Shown here one piece after another: positions 22,263-33,585 of a DNA stretch of 64,000 bases. The DNA comes from Isoetes taiwanensis (lineage: Eukaryota > Streptophyta > Lycopodiopsida > Isoetales > Isoetaceae). A program made the translations under genes and the position numbers. How positions within the stretch are numbered: position 1 is the first letter of the stretch; each line of letters begins with the position of its first letter. The stretch is from assembly GCA_021234155.1 (NCBI GenBank), contig JAJEKV010000085.1, positions 1,870,896 to 1,934,895 on the forward strand, read 5' to 3'. The notes below the pieces were generated by a model. That model searched no databases and was not told the origin of the DNA. It worked only from the letters and a program-made list of their open reading frames with translations.

Positions 22263-25200
22263 GCCTATATATGGATCATGTTGGGATCACCATAAATATG
22301 TAAGTGATGAACCATATCCATTCTTGCAAGCATCAACCTATAGTGTTGTTGGAAGTTGCACAAATGGATGTGCAAGCATCAACCTATATGTTGTTGGAAG
22401 TTGCACAAATGGATGTTAAAGGCCAAGTAAAAACACAGTCGGGGACATTAGCGAAGCCGAACGCCAAAGTAAAACACATTGGGACATTAGCAGTTAGCGG
22501 CCGCACACATTTACTAGTCTACTTACTTAAAAAGTTTTTGCCCTTTCTCTCTCACGCCGGGTTCCCCTTTCCGGCCGCTGGATGTTACGCTTTTTCCGGC
22601 ACAAAAACGGTTTTCCGGCCAAAACTTCTTCTTCCTAACATATTTTTTTGCTTCCGTTTATTTTTCCGGCAGCAACTTTATCTCTCTTGGTTGTGGGCGG
22701 CCCGTAGGTTAAGGTAGCATGGCGGGTCGCAAAGCAGAGCACAGCAATCCGGCGATGTCTTGGTTTTTCGGCACTTCACCCTCCCTCGAACGTTTTATTA
22801 TTCTAACGTTTTGTTCCTTTCTTACAAACGGCAGTAGCAAGAGCAACGTTATGGAGTCGTTCAGCTTAATCCATCTGTTTTTTCCTTCCTCAGTCTATTG
22901 AGCGATGCTGAGGTCGGACACAAAACCTTAATCCGTCTGCTTTTGACAATATTATTTCAGAGATGGAAATCAGACACCCAGTTTGGAGATTGTGAGTTTG
23001 TATTGTTACAAAGATAGTCCAGATAGCAACCATTTGGATATTCAAGGAAGTGCTGATGTTAAAAGGCATGCAGGTTGGCTCTGAAGAACAGAACAGAGGT
23101 AAATGGTGAAGATCCGGCTATGGCATAACTGGGTTTGTGCAAAACGTATATACTGATAGAGATCACATCAAAGAAAACTCAATCGATGGGGAAGCTTTTG
23201 ATAAATCTAGCATTCTTTTTGGATTCACGTGATGTTAAAGCAAATCGTGTTTGGCACGCTCTCCAAGCCACCGATAACCGCTTAAGATTGGTGCCTTATT
23301 CGGATCTAGGAAGTAAATTGATAGTTTATGACATGCGACCAATGATTTTGTATCTAATGTGCAAAGCCAAACAAAGGCGTACTGCGTCTTGATTATGCAA
23401 GGAACTCCCCGGATATAGTGTTATGACAGAGGTAACAACCATCTTTGTAATACAACTTTGCATTTGCATCTGTGATATGGAGGCATGGTTCTTGTTCCAT
23501 GCAAATTGTAAGTGTTTTTCTCGCTTGAATTTCTTTGTCCATCTCTCATTATGCGGCCCCGATGATGATCGTGTTAATGCCATGTATAGAGATTGGTCGC
23601 CTCTTAGCCACAAGTAAAATGAAAACGTGGTATTTGCCTGCTGCATTATCTAAAGGGCAAGTATGCCATGGGAATCCACCTCAAATTAGGCAAGACAACC
23701 AAACTGATGCCAACATGATATGAGGTATTCAAATATATTTATGCATTTTGAAGAAAAAGCAGTTCAGGATCTCTAACATAAATCAGGAGCTCCCATCGTT
23801 TTTCCTTCTTCAAAATGCAGAAGCAAGGCATTTGTGCAGCATGAGAGCTTCATCGAGCAGAGCTATCTCATCCGGCATCCGGTACACCTTATCCGACAGC
23901 AAGCAGGTAATTTATTAACCTTTTTTCTTTAGAGATTTTTCTTTTTAAATTAGCAACGCATTGGGGCTATCCACCAATGCTATCCAGCTTATGTTCCAAA
24001 GGGATCCATTGCAGATTGAGTCGTCATGGCAGCTGGTTCATGTTTCTGATTTGTGAAACGGCACCATCGCCAGGTTTTTATGCTGGGTTCCAGTGAGCAA
24101 ATCGATACTCCTACAATATACCTGTAATGGGTGCACGCTTTCGGTTTGCCAATTGACTGTTGGTGAGGTTCTACAGCATTTTGGTGGTTTTGGAAGTAGT
24201 CCTTCCATTGTAGGTTGCTGCTCATGTAGTTCTTTTTTCTTGATTGTCTAATTGAGAAGTTGATTCTTAAATAATGCTCCATTTTGCAGATTTGAGGCAA
24301 GTAAGGCGGCAGCAACAGCATGCAACCAAGTAGGCAACAAGAGATTTTCATTTGACATTTTTGTTTGTTTTGCTAATCGTCTTTTGCAAGTTCTGTTGCT
24401 GCAAGATTCGTTGTTGCAGGGCAGTGTCCATAACGTATTTCTTTATGTCTTCTTTGCATGTTCAAAATCCAGTATTGTGTGCTTATTTCTTTGTGTTGGT
24501 TTTAGTCTGGATTTGATGCAGATGTCTCAATATTCCTGTGCCTTTTTTATTAACAGAGATGGAGTAATGGGTAGCAATCGGTGACTTGATTTCTGGACAA
24601 GAACATTTTGGAATCTGCCAGATGAGTCCACAAGGTAGTTTTCTTCTTCGAGAGATCATAGGGTCCATATACGGACACCTTTCTTAAACATATTTTTTAT
24701 CTGTTTACTAATTTCCTTCGTGCTTATTTTCATAGCAAAGCTCATGCAGTCTTGCCAGGTACTTTGGTGCCCATTCCTAAATGCTTAGTGCAAAGTTATT
24801 GCAGCTTGACCAGTGAAACAGGTGAAGCATCTTCAATATTTTCATTGTTTGTCACTTAAGGATAGCATTTTTTACACGTGATGTTATGCAAACCCAAATC
24901 TGGTCCTGCTATACCCATAAATCTGGCATTTCGTAATGATGGAAGAGATATGGAAATGGTATCTTGCTTCTGATGCATCTTCATTTACATGATATGCTTC
25001 TGTTCTACTCTTTTACGTTATTATTGTTCAACTATCTATTGTATTATTCTCCTTGCATAGCTTACATTGCTACAGTTCTCTATTTCTTTACAGGCTGGTG
25101 CTGGAGCAACCGTTTTGGCCTAACAGTCAGGCATGGCCGGATATGCATGAAGATCAAGCCGCTGGAGCAGGTAGAACCCTTAATACCTCTGTTTAATTAT

Positions 25201-25865
25201 TTGTTATACTTATATTCAGACGAGGCTGCCTTCCACCAATGAATCCATCTTAAATACATTGTGGTTTTTTATTTGCTACTTGCATTGTCATAACAGATAG
25301 GTGCTAAGCAACTGAGTATATGTATGTCAATCTTACAGAGCAAGGGCAGAGCAAGCAAGAGCAAGAGCAATTTTGAAGCGGATTTCATAGGGCAGAAGAG
25401 TCGCTGAAGCAGGTATGAAACATATCAGAAACAAGGGTGCTTGAGACATGGAGTGCTTGAAACAGTAGTGCTTGAAACATATCATTTACTTAACTCTTGC
25501 ATTTTGAACACGATTGCAAATTAAACGGGAGTGTTGCATCACTCCCGTTTCAAAGATTCCCTTTAAAAAAACACCAAGTTTCTAAAATAAGCCTTTTTTG
25601 ATAGTTGTTAAGAATTTCTAGAGGTTTGCATTTTTTTTCATGCCATTTTGGCCCATTATTAGACGAAAACTTTGTACTTATGAAACAGAAATCATAAAAA
25701 TAGCGAAATTTAGGCATAGACTTGAAGAGACTGAAAGCATTACAAAAAACAAGCACCAGAATAGAAAGGAAAAAAAAGTACTATGTTTTTAATAAATTGT
25801 TGTACATCAATATTGAAGATTCATTGTAATAAATAATGATAATTTTAATATCACGATGTCAAAGA

Positions 25866-28800
25866 TCTACATCATAGTCCTCCTCATTCTTTTTTCTTTG
25901 CTCTCGCCATCTCGTCATACATTCTATCCGCTCCTTTGCTTTGGAGACTTGAGTTTTGTATCCTCCTTGTCCTTCCGGAATGGTAGCTAAAGCTACTTCT
26001 TTAAGCTCTGCAAAGGTTGCCTCATCGTCTAGTGAGCTGGAGAATGGAGGTCAGATCTCGAGGATGTTAGTTTAGCATAATCGGATGAAGACTTGGCCCC
26101 TAGCTCTTGATGTTCATCCTGGTAAAGTAGGTAAGGCAAACCGATCTCATCTTCACAAAATTAACGAAGATCCTTATCAATATCCACGGCTACACAGTTG
26201 CGGCCCTTCTTAAGTGCACATGCGATAGTAGTACCAGAACCAGAGAAAGCATCAAGCACCCAGTCTCCTGGACGCGAGAACATGTCCAGGAGATGGTTGA
26301 TGAGCTTTTGTGGTTTCTGGTAGTGATTCACAATCCTGCCTTGTGCAGTTGGGTCCTGCAATTTCTGTAAACTCAAGGACGTTTGAGAAGTTTTGACAGG
26401 CGGCAGTGTTGAAGTGTTCCATGGTCCTCTTCCTATCAAAACTCCAATAAGCTACATGAAGGTACTCTACCTTGCTAAGCAACCTTGGTCCTCCACCATG
26501 GTAGTTGATGTTCATTTTGTACCTAGTAAAACATTTAAAGTGATGTTTACTTAGCAAAAACAAGAACACACTTCGAAAACCAGAAGCAGGAAATACTATT
26601 CCGGAATACACTACGTAATCAAAGAGAAAAGTAACTGTATTCTGGAATAAGACTTACCAGACAAGGTTTTCATATCCTGCCTGAACTGGAGAACCAAAGT
26701 GGTTTTTGAAAGCTGATTCTACCAAGCCAGACTGCATGCTCGAATGGAAAGTAACTAAACGCCAATGTTTAGCCGTTGTGATCTGCTTGATTCCATCAAT
26801 AAAAGCATTAAACTCTGAAAATTTGAAGGGCTGGTCGTCATATCTGCTGTCTTTAAGCTTAAACCCGTAGGGAAGATCAGCAATAACCAAAGTGAAGTCC
26901 TGTGGCTTAACCGTTCCGACTAGGTTCGTGCAATCACCATGAATGATTGAATATAAATTGTTTTGATCAAACATGCTGAATCTCTCGTAATCGGATGGTT
27001 CTAACTCAACAGTTCTTCTTTCAGCTAACGACCTCTCTTCCCGTGCTGTTCTAACCAAATGCATGAAGCCCTCGGGAAGGTCTTTGTTTTTCTTTTTGCT
27101 CTGAGAAAAAACATGACAACAACTGTAAGGAGATCGTGTGTGCAAAGGCGAGTAATGTTGAGAGTACTTACCCAGCCCTCAAAATTTGGTGCATATTGCA
27201 CAATTCGCTCGTCAGAAGTGGCTACAGGGTAGAGTTCCTTGCACCTTTCCCATGTCTCTACGTTTAGCTGCTCCATCAAACATGTTTGACATGTTATGGC
27301 GTTCTTTTGGCTGCAAGGCGTTAAGGAAACAATGAGTAAAAAGTAAGAAACAAGGCAAAGAAGAAGAAAAACAAATAAAAGTCAAGCTAAATGTATTCTG
27401 GAATACAAACTGGTTAACTGGTGATGTTACCTCGAAACAAAATGCATTGTGTATTCCGGAATACACATTGCTTCTCTGAAGAAAGCAATGTGTATTCTGG
27501 AATACACAATACTTTTTTAGAAGAGGACATGTGTATTCCAGAATACACATGGCTTCCTTTACATGTCCATTGTGTATTCCGAAATACACATTGCTTGTAT
27601 CTAGAACGACATTGTGTATTCCTAATACACAAAGGCCCCCAAGTGAAGAAAGGTATGTGTATTCGAATACACTATCTACCATGTTTTGGGACTCTAACGT
27701 CTAAAGAGCAAAGTTTGTGGCAGAGATCTTACTTGTGCAATTCCTTTGACATTTCTTCTAGGCTAAACTCCTTGTCAACAACTTTTTGGAGAAGCCTTTC
27801 CAAAATCTCTGTGTCGGAGAAGCCCTGCATTTCCCTCCAGACGGTAATGGTCATTTCTTTTTTTTGGGCACGCGTCAGGGTTTTTTCTTGGCTGTCTCCT
27901 TGCCCTTGCTCTTTAACTCCCCTCGCTCGAACATTGTGAATATCTGGTCCTGGAGTTCCCAAATCTGTTCAAGCAGATTTCACGTCAAATAGTTGGTTTG
28001 CTATTCTGGAATACATTTTGTGCTTACCTTGCCATCTCTAAAAGCTAACTGGAACCAGTTGTCGTGGGGAATAAGAGACTGCCTTTTGTTGGCCTCGTCA
28101 TATTTCAGGCAGCATTCAATGGCACACGCCTCCTTAAGCTCCAAGGAAAACGCTGGCTTCTTCAGGTCCTCACCGTACTTTTCCTTGAAAATTACGTACT
28201 CCCTGTGCATAAACCGGATCTTGTCGACAAAGCTCATCTTTAGTTTGTACTTTCGTTATCGATTGTGGGTGTTGGCGATTTTTTGCTCTTCATCCAGTAA
28301 GACCACGGTGAGACGGCCCTGAGGAGGGCGGAGAGGTACCTCGGGTTCTTCTTTTCTTTGTAAAGTTGCCTTCTTGCCTTGAAGCTATGATTCCCTCCCA
28401 AGACGTAGTGAGTGTAGGTGTCAGCATTTTCTCTGTCATACTCCTGGGGGGTTGTGCACTGGTCCCTGTCAACAAGGACAACTATTGGGGCCACATGAGC
28501 ATTTGGATTGCTCCTTATTACATCTTTTCGAGTTCCTCAAGTGATCGGCATAAATTTTTTGCGAACACAGGAAGTGGCCTTTCACCGACTTCATTTTTTG
28601 GAGGAAGCTTCATTGAAGTGGCCCGGCAAATAAATGACACCTTGCACAAACTTGTGCGGGTTAATCTCTTCCATTTTTTTCAGATGTTTTATCAACTTTT
28701 TTTCTTTAATAGCAACACCAGGTGCTTTACCCTTTCCTTCTTCTTCTTAGGTTCCTCGGGGACTTCTATGATTTCAAGTCTGCATGTTTTCCTCTTCTTT

Positions 28801-29421
28801 GGTTCTTTAGCAGCTATGGTCTCTCTTAGCGTGCTAAGTTTCTTTGGCGCAGCATGAGGGGTTCTTCCTCCTCTTCTTCCTCAAAACCTTTATCCGATGA
28901 CCTCCCCAAGAACTAGCGTAACTAGGAGAAGGTGGTGATTGCGATCTTTCTCCATCGATTGCTTTCTGACTCACCGACGGAAAGTCCTCGCTTGTCTTTG
29001 GAAAAACTGTTTAATTAATGAACACAGGCTTCGTTTTAGCCGTAGTGTGAAAAAAAATTTGTACAAATGCGGTGGTTGCACACCCGACAATTTTAAAGAA
29101 TGCAAGGTCCACAACAATGAAGCCTTGGGAGGTCTTGAAGGATAGCCTCCCCGTTTGACCTCCTTGTCCCAAGCACCCTGGAGACATCTTTTATTGTCCC
29201 AAGGTTAACAAACATGGAGTCGGCGTACCTTTTTGTTACCAAAGACTTTTACGGGGCGATACAAAACGCGTCGGTGTCTTTATTTTTTCCATCTGCCCCC
29301 TGAGTTACGAACCACTGCGTTTGAAAGTTTTCGTAAATAGCAGGTTCGTCCGTGTCAGCGGTGTGCTTTTGTGATGAGATTTCTTTGATGCCCTCTTGCT
29401 TCCTTCTTCCCTGCCACTGAA
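25866..29421 (-). pseudogene. ParB-like domain fused to class-beta DNA methyltransferase
   Basis: Read on the minus strand. A degenerate leader (29421-29150) is followed by a lysine-rich linker and a ParB-like domain (about 28720-28270): LPVFAKNLCRSLEELE, then APIVVLVDRDQ and YVLGGNHSFKARRQL, the GGNH..A signature of ParB/Srx-type NTPase domains. Exons then splice in phase: to 28028, 27964-27733, 27310-27172, 27100-26658, 26522 onward. HGDCTNL and IADLPYG (26878-26864) are the catalytic motif IV; YQKPQKLI and LDAFSGSGTT (26253-26227) are the cofactor-binding motif. This IV-before-I order is class beta (N6-adenine or N4-cytosine). DLPY rather than DPPY or SPPW leaves the target base open. A stop at 26161 and at least four frame changes mark a pseudogene; a charged tail continues to 25866. 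Confidence 0.75.
27393..27672. repeat. Palindrome array 1, 41-bp period, in a methyltransferase-gene intron
   Basis: Six units at 27449, 27490, 27531, 27572, 27614 and 27657, plus an outlier at 27393. Each is GTGTATTC + centre + GAATACAC (or a one-base variant). The centres are CG, TG, CA, CG, CT and none, in that order. Centre-to-centre distances are 41, 41, 41, 41.5 and 42.5 bases. The whole array lies in intron 27732-27311. Confidence 0.95.
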
Positions 29422-29466
29422 ACGTTTAAAACAACCATGTTAAGACAGAAATGCAAAAGAAATTTG

Positions 29467-29980
29467 TATTCCAGAATAACATTTGCTAATCTTATGCCCT
29501 AAAGGCCAGAAAAAGACAAGAAAACAAGCTAAAATGTTGTCAGTCTAAGTCAATTTCGTGTATCTAAATTAGACTTAACAGAGTAATTTTTAACATAAAA
29601 TGTTATGCATTTGCGACTAAAAAGTGTGTGATTTTAGTAAAAAAAGCAAGCGTTCTCAAAACTACAAGCAAAATGTATTCCAGAATACACTTTGCCCATC
29701 AAACGAAGAGCAAAGTGTATTCTGGAATACACTTTGCTCACTGGCGAAGTGCAAAGTGTATTCCGGAATACACTTTGCCTATCGAGACGAGCAAAGTGTA
29801 TTCCCCAATACACTTTGCCCTTTTCAGCGTAGAGTAAAATGTATTCGGAATACACTTTACTCTTCACCCGAAAGGGCAAAGTGTATTCCTAATACACTTT
29901 GCACTTCGCCGATGAGCAAAGTGTATTCCGTAATACACTTTGCTTTTCGCTCGATGGGCAAAGTGTATTCGAATACACTT
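29467..29980. repeat. Palindrome array 2, 41-bp period, between the divergent genes
   Basis: Eight units with centres near 29681, 29723, 29764, 29804, 29847, 29889, 29929 and 29970, spaced 40-42.5 bases, plus an outlier at 29467. Most units are GCAAAGTGTATTC + centre + GAATACACTTTGC. The centres vary (CA, TG, CG, CCC, G, CT, CGT, none). The last unit is the perfect 16-mer GTGTATTCGAATACAC, as in array 1. Unit five has altered outer arms (AGAGTAAA / TTTACTCT) that still pair. Confidence 0.95.
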
Positions 29981-30238
29981 TGGCCTCTGTAAAAAATCGA
30001 AAAACCAAAGAAAGACGTACTATGTACTTTACATGCTTACCTGTCCATTGTTTTCGCTATGTGAATCGAATACAACAAATATATATATTAATCTAAGAAG
30101 GCGGGCTGGCGACTAAATCTCTGAAGCGGAATATGCAACCGAGGCGCCGAATTTTCCTTTTTAAAGGTAGGCAACTGTCCGGTTGTGTTTTTCTATGTGA
30201 TCACGAATACGTCTTGTCCAAACACTCACGGATAAGTG

Positions 30239-30324
30239 TATTCGGAATAGCATTCTTGCACACACACGCGGAAAATCTTTGCACCTTACGAATACTATTC
30301 GAATAGCATTTGTATTCTCGAATA
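30239..30324. repeat. Three further palindrome cores before the plus-strand gene
   Basis: TATTCGGAATA (30239), TATTCGAATA (30296) and TATTCTCGAATA (30313) are variants of the array core with different flanks (AATAGCATT). They lie in the presumed promoter or leader of the plus-strand gene. Confidence 0.8.
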
Positions 30325-30379
30325 GCATTAGTCCAATCGACTTGTGAGTTAGTAACAAGCCCACAATTTTTGCGGTTGT

Positions 30380-33300
30380 TTGAAATGGTTAACCGCCGTG
30401 AACAAACTTCCACCACCATTTGTTTGCCCAAGTACCTCTACTTCGGATGGAACACAAGACGGAGATGCTTCTTCAACACCTACCTCGACAAGGTCTTTGT
30501 TACTTCTAGAAGAAACTCCGAGTCCAGTAACTAGTAGACTGCCACCACCTTTCCAACCCGCTCCAAGTCCAATAGGAAACCGGCTGCCACCACCTTTCCA
30601 ACCCTCACATTTGCCGCGTAGCAATCTTCCACCACCATTTGTTCCATCCCCGACACTACAATGGCTCGACCTCAAAGAAATTTTTGAACGGACTACCTCC
30701 GTAGTTTGTTGTTTCTCCATCTTCACTTACACATGCCGGGAATACAAATTTCGGCGTTCAAGAAGGCTGCGAGATTCTCCATCGTTTCTCCCACCACGAT
30801 TTCACTACAAATGAAGACGACCTGCGGCATCTACTCCTCTTCACACAAACGTGGTGACACATGGGTTTGCAGAATTTCAGTCTGCTATAAGAGAGATGTT
30901 CGATCGAACTCCCTGTGAAGACGCTACAACAACTTTCGCTGGCACATCATATGCTGGCCCATCTCCTTCATTCAACACTTTGCACCTCCGCCTTTTTAGA
31001 GATGCGACTTCACGTGGTTTGTTCTCCTCTACAAGCACGCCACTAAGGGCGAGGAGGTCACCCCCGTGAGTAGAACTCTCTTGAAGATGAAGACACCAAC
31101 GGCGTGCAACGAGATTACATGTTCTCTAGCCATCCACCAAAAAATTTAAGGTGGATTATGGTGTGAGAGCATGCTCCTCTCAAGAAGAAGAAACCTTATG
31201 GACGAGCATAAAATGAGAAGACTTTTAAGAAGTAAATGCTGCTCATTGGGTTGCATCAACAAATTTAACATGTCTAAATTACGAGCAATTAGAGACAACT
31301 ACACCAATGACATTGGCTGACCCGAATGCCTACTTGGCCTATCATGTAAGGCGGACCGCAACACCTTCTTGCACTACATTAACCGGCAAGAAGTTTGCCG
31401 AAATGCTTTATGGTTGTCCACCGCTTTAGGGACTACCGGAATGTCTAGAATACACAAAAGATCGGACAAAAATCCAGCAATTGATGATCATTGTGGACCA
31501 AGAAGAGTTGTAACCATGCATGCCCTTGTCTGCTGTGTGTCATGGATGGAGAAATATTTTAGAGAAACATGTGAGAAGTCGCCTAACAAAGAACATGTAT
31601 CATTTAACCGATAACATCACCAAAAAGATGTTTTTTAATGAGTACAAAGAGACTTGCACTCAACTTCAGCACATCTCTTACTCACACTTCACCAGATTGT
31701 GGAAAAGTGAATTTGGTTTAGTGAAAATTCCGAGGAGACATAGAATGTCTGTTTGCTCAAGGTGTGCAGAATTAAAAAGTCAAAGAGAAACCGCAAAGAC
31801 GTAAGTCGAAAAGAAGTAAGCTCATGTTCTTCAATCTCTCACTTGTTTTAAAAAAATGCTTTGACCTTATTTCTTCTACAGATATTGTGCAACAGAACCT
31901 TGCCAGACATCGTGAACAACAAGCAGCAGAGAGAAGAAAGCTTGCCAAACACAGAAAAAAAGCTCTTGAACGTCCGCTGCAATATATGTCTGTTGTGATT
32001 GATGGAATGGACCAAAAAAAAACTACTCTACCACATTTCTTGAACATTCCTAAAGATGTGCGAGAGGAATGTTTTGTTAAGGTCCACCTTGTAGGAGCTA
32101 TGGTCTTCAAAGGAAGTCTAAAGTGCAAAGTATTTTTGACATATCCAAACTTGCATGGTGACCCGAACCTCACAATTACAATTCTTAACCAGGTCCTGTG
32201 CGAGCAAGAGCAATTACCACCAGTGCTTTACCTGCAACTTGACAATACTACAAGGGAGAACAAGAATCAAACACTCTTTGCATACTGTGCTATGTTAGTG
32301 GAGCTAGGGATCTTTAGAAAAGTGAAGCTCGGTTTTTTACTTGTAGGCCACACTCATGATCAGATTGACCCGGATGTTCAAGAGATTTTACAGTATGCCT
32401 TAGAAGGAAGAAGGCTTTCTCCCTTCCTACATTAGTTCGAATTATTGAAGATTCTTACACTCCCACTCCAGGTGATCGATCTTCTTAAAGAGATGGCGAT
32501 TTCGAGAGAGTTTGTTTTCTCTCAACGTTCGGGAGAGAACAAAGTCGTGAACAAGTTGAATGATCTCACCTTTCAACATCACATCAAGTTCTACTTGAAG
32601 GATGGCGAGTTTCTTCTGAGGGAAAAAGTATACCACAACTAAGGACTGGAGTCCACAAGAGGGATTACGCTTCCTTAAATATATTCCGGACACTTCCTTC
32701 ATAGAACGTCTTTGAACAACTTCCTCTCAAAAATCCTAAGGAGTCCAAGCGTAAGAAAAAAGTACCCCGAGTCATCCTTAAAAGCCATTGAAAATGGAAT
32801 TTCCTCGAGGCTTTAAGTACTTCTTAGAAGAAGATCGGATGTGGTGGAGTAATTTCTTTCTCGAACAAAAAAATTGTTGTGAAAAATATAGCTCTAAGAC
32901 AGGTTGCAAGAACCATTTCGATGGCCTAACACCTTCCATCAACCCCAAAGACCAAGCGAGTCCAAGCAAAGCTACATTAGCACCGCATTAGAAGAAAAGA
33001 TGAGGATCGAGTCATGTACCTCCCGGACCAAGACGCGAGGAATGAACCTCAAGGTAATATCACAGAAATTTGCAAGGGTATGCTAATTGCTCTTCCAACT
33101 GAGGAGGATGACAAAGGTCGACCTTTCTGGATAGCAAAAGTGCTTGACACCGTCAAGGAGGAAGGCTTAGTCACTAAACTCAAGATTCATTGGCTTGCAA
33201 CCGCGATCGAGAAAATGCTTTTGAAGGTAGATATGAGTTAGAAATGAGAAGCCAAGGAAAAGGAAGAAAGTCCAAGAAGGTGGGTTGTAGGGATGAGCTG

Positions 33301-33585
33301 ATCCTTAATGATGTGACTATATTGTGCTATGATTTTAAATTGAAATCTGACAATCGTCTACGCCAGAGGACTATCAATTTGCTTAAAAAAGCTTGTAATT
33401 ACGAAGAAGAGGATGAAGAAGGTGGTGGCAATGCTACACCATCTGTTGATAGTGATGAGGAAGATAACTCAAGCACTTCCTCTAGTGACAGTGAAAAAAG
33501 TGAAGGTGATGAGGATGGTATAAATGAACATGATGACGTCTTGGATCCCTCCTTCATCACTCCTCACACTTTTGCACATAACTGA
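30380..33585 (+). pseudogene. Putative transposase-like protein (DUF7869-like), broken
   Basis: The N-terminal block (30380-30814, no ATG in its frame) has four LPPPF motifs in a Ser/Pro-rich stretch. About 31660-31800 reads SYSHFTRLWKSEFGLVKIP then CSRCAELK, a probable zinc-binding CxxC. The core frame at 31824-32435 has VIDGMDQKKTTLPHF, LQLDNTTRENKNQ and LLVGHTHDQID. These three acid-bearing motifs match, from memory, the uncharacterised family called DUF7869, which looks like an RNase H-fold (DDE-type) nuclease. Frame changes near 31450, 32390 and later break it. The C-terminus (33240-33585) is acidic and Ser-rich. Position between the TTAA ends and opposite the methyltransferase gene suggests it is the transposase; this is inference. 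Confidence 0.6.

Larger units (their letters stand above)
19105..22517 (+). mobile_element. Helitron H2 (first of three in tandem)
   Basis: Begins TCTACTTAAAATATTTTT after an A at 19104 and ends TTTACTAG at 22517. The 5' end resembles those of H3 and H4 (TCTACTTACTTAAAA) and is followed by the same GCTCACGCCGG-type motif. The 3' hairpin is eroded but the last bases (ACACATTTACTAG) match H4. The next Helitron starts at the very next base. It contains a piece of the helicase gene near its 3' end, so it derives from an autonomous element. Confidence 0.82.

Noticed and set aside
23135..23392. 85-codon open frame in H3 as a captured host gene
   Set aside because: Looks protein-like (RVWHALQATDNRLRLVPYSD) but I cannot assign a family and see no start context or partner exons.
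27414..27682. Open frames rich in VFRNTHC and YSGIH repeats on both strands
   Set aside because: They are translations of the palindrome array; the same repeats read open in several frames on both strands.
29668..29980. CRISPR array
   Set aside because: The repeats are palindromes with drifting centres and 41-bp period, spacers are similar to one another, and the context is a plant nuclear genome.
29624..30096. Open frames rich in KVYSGIHFA on both strands
   Set aside because: Again produced by the 41-bp palindrome array, not by a protein gene.
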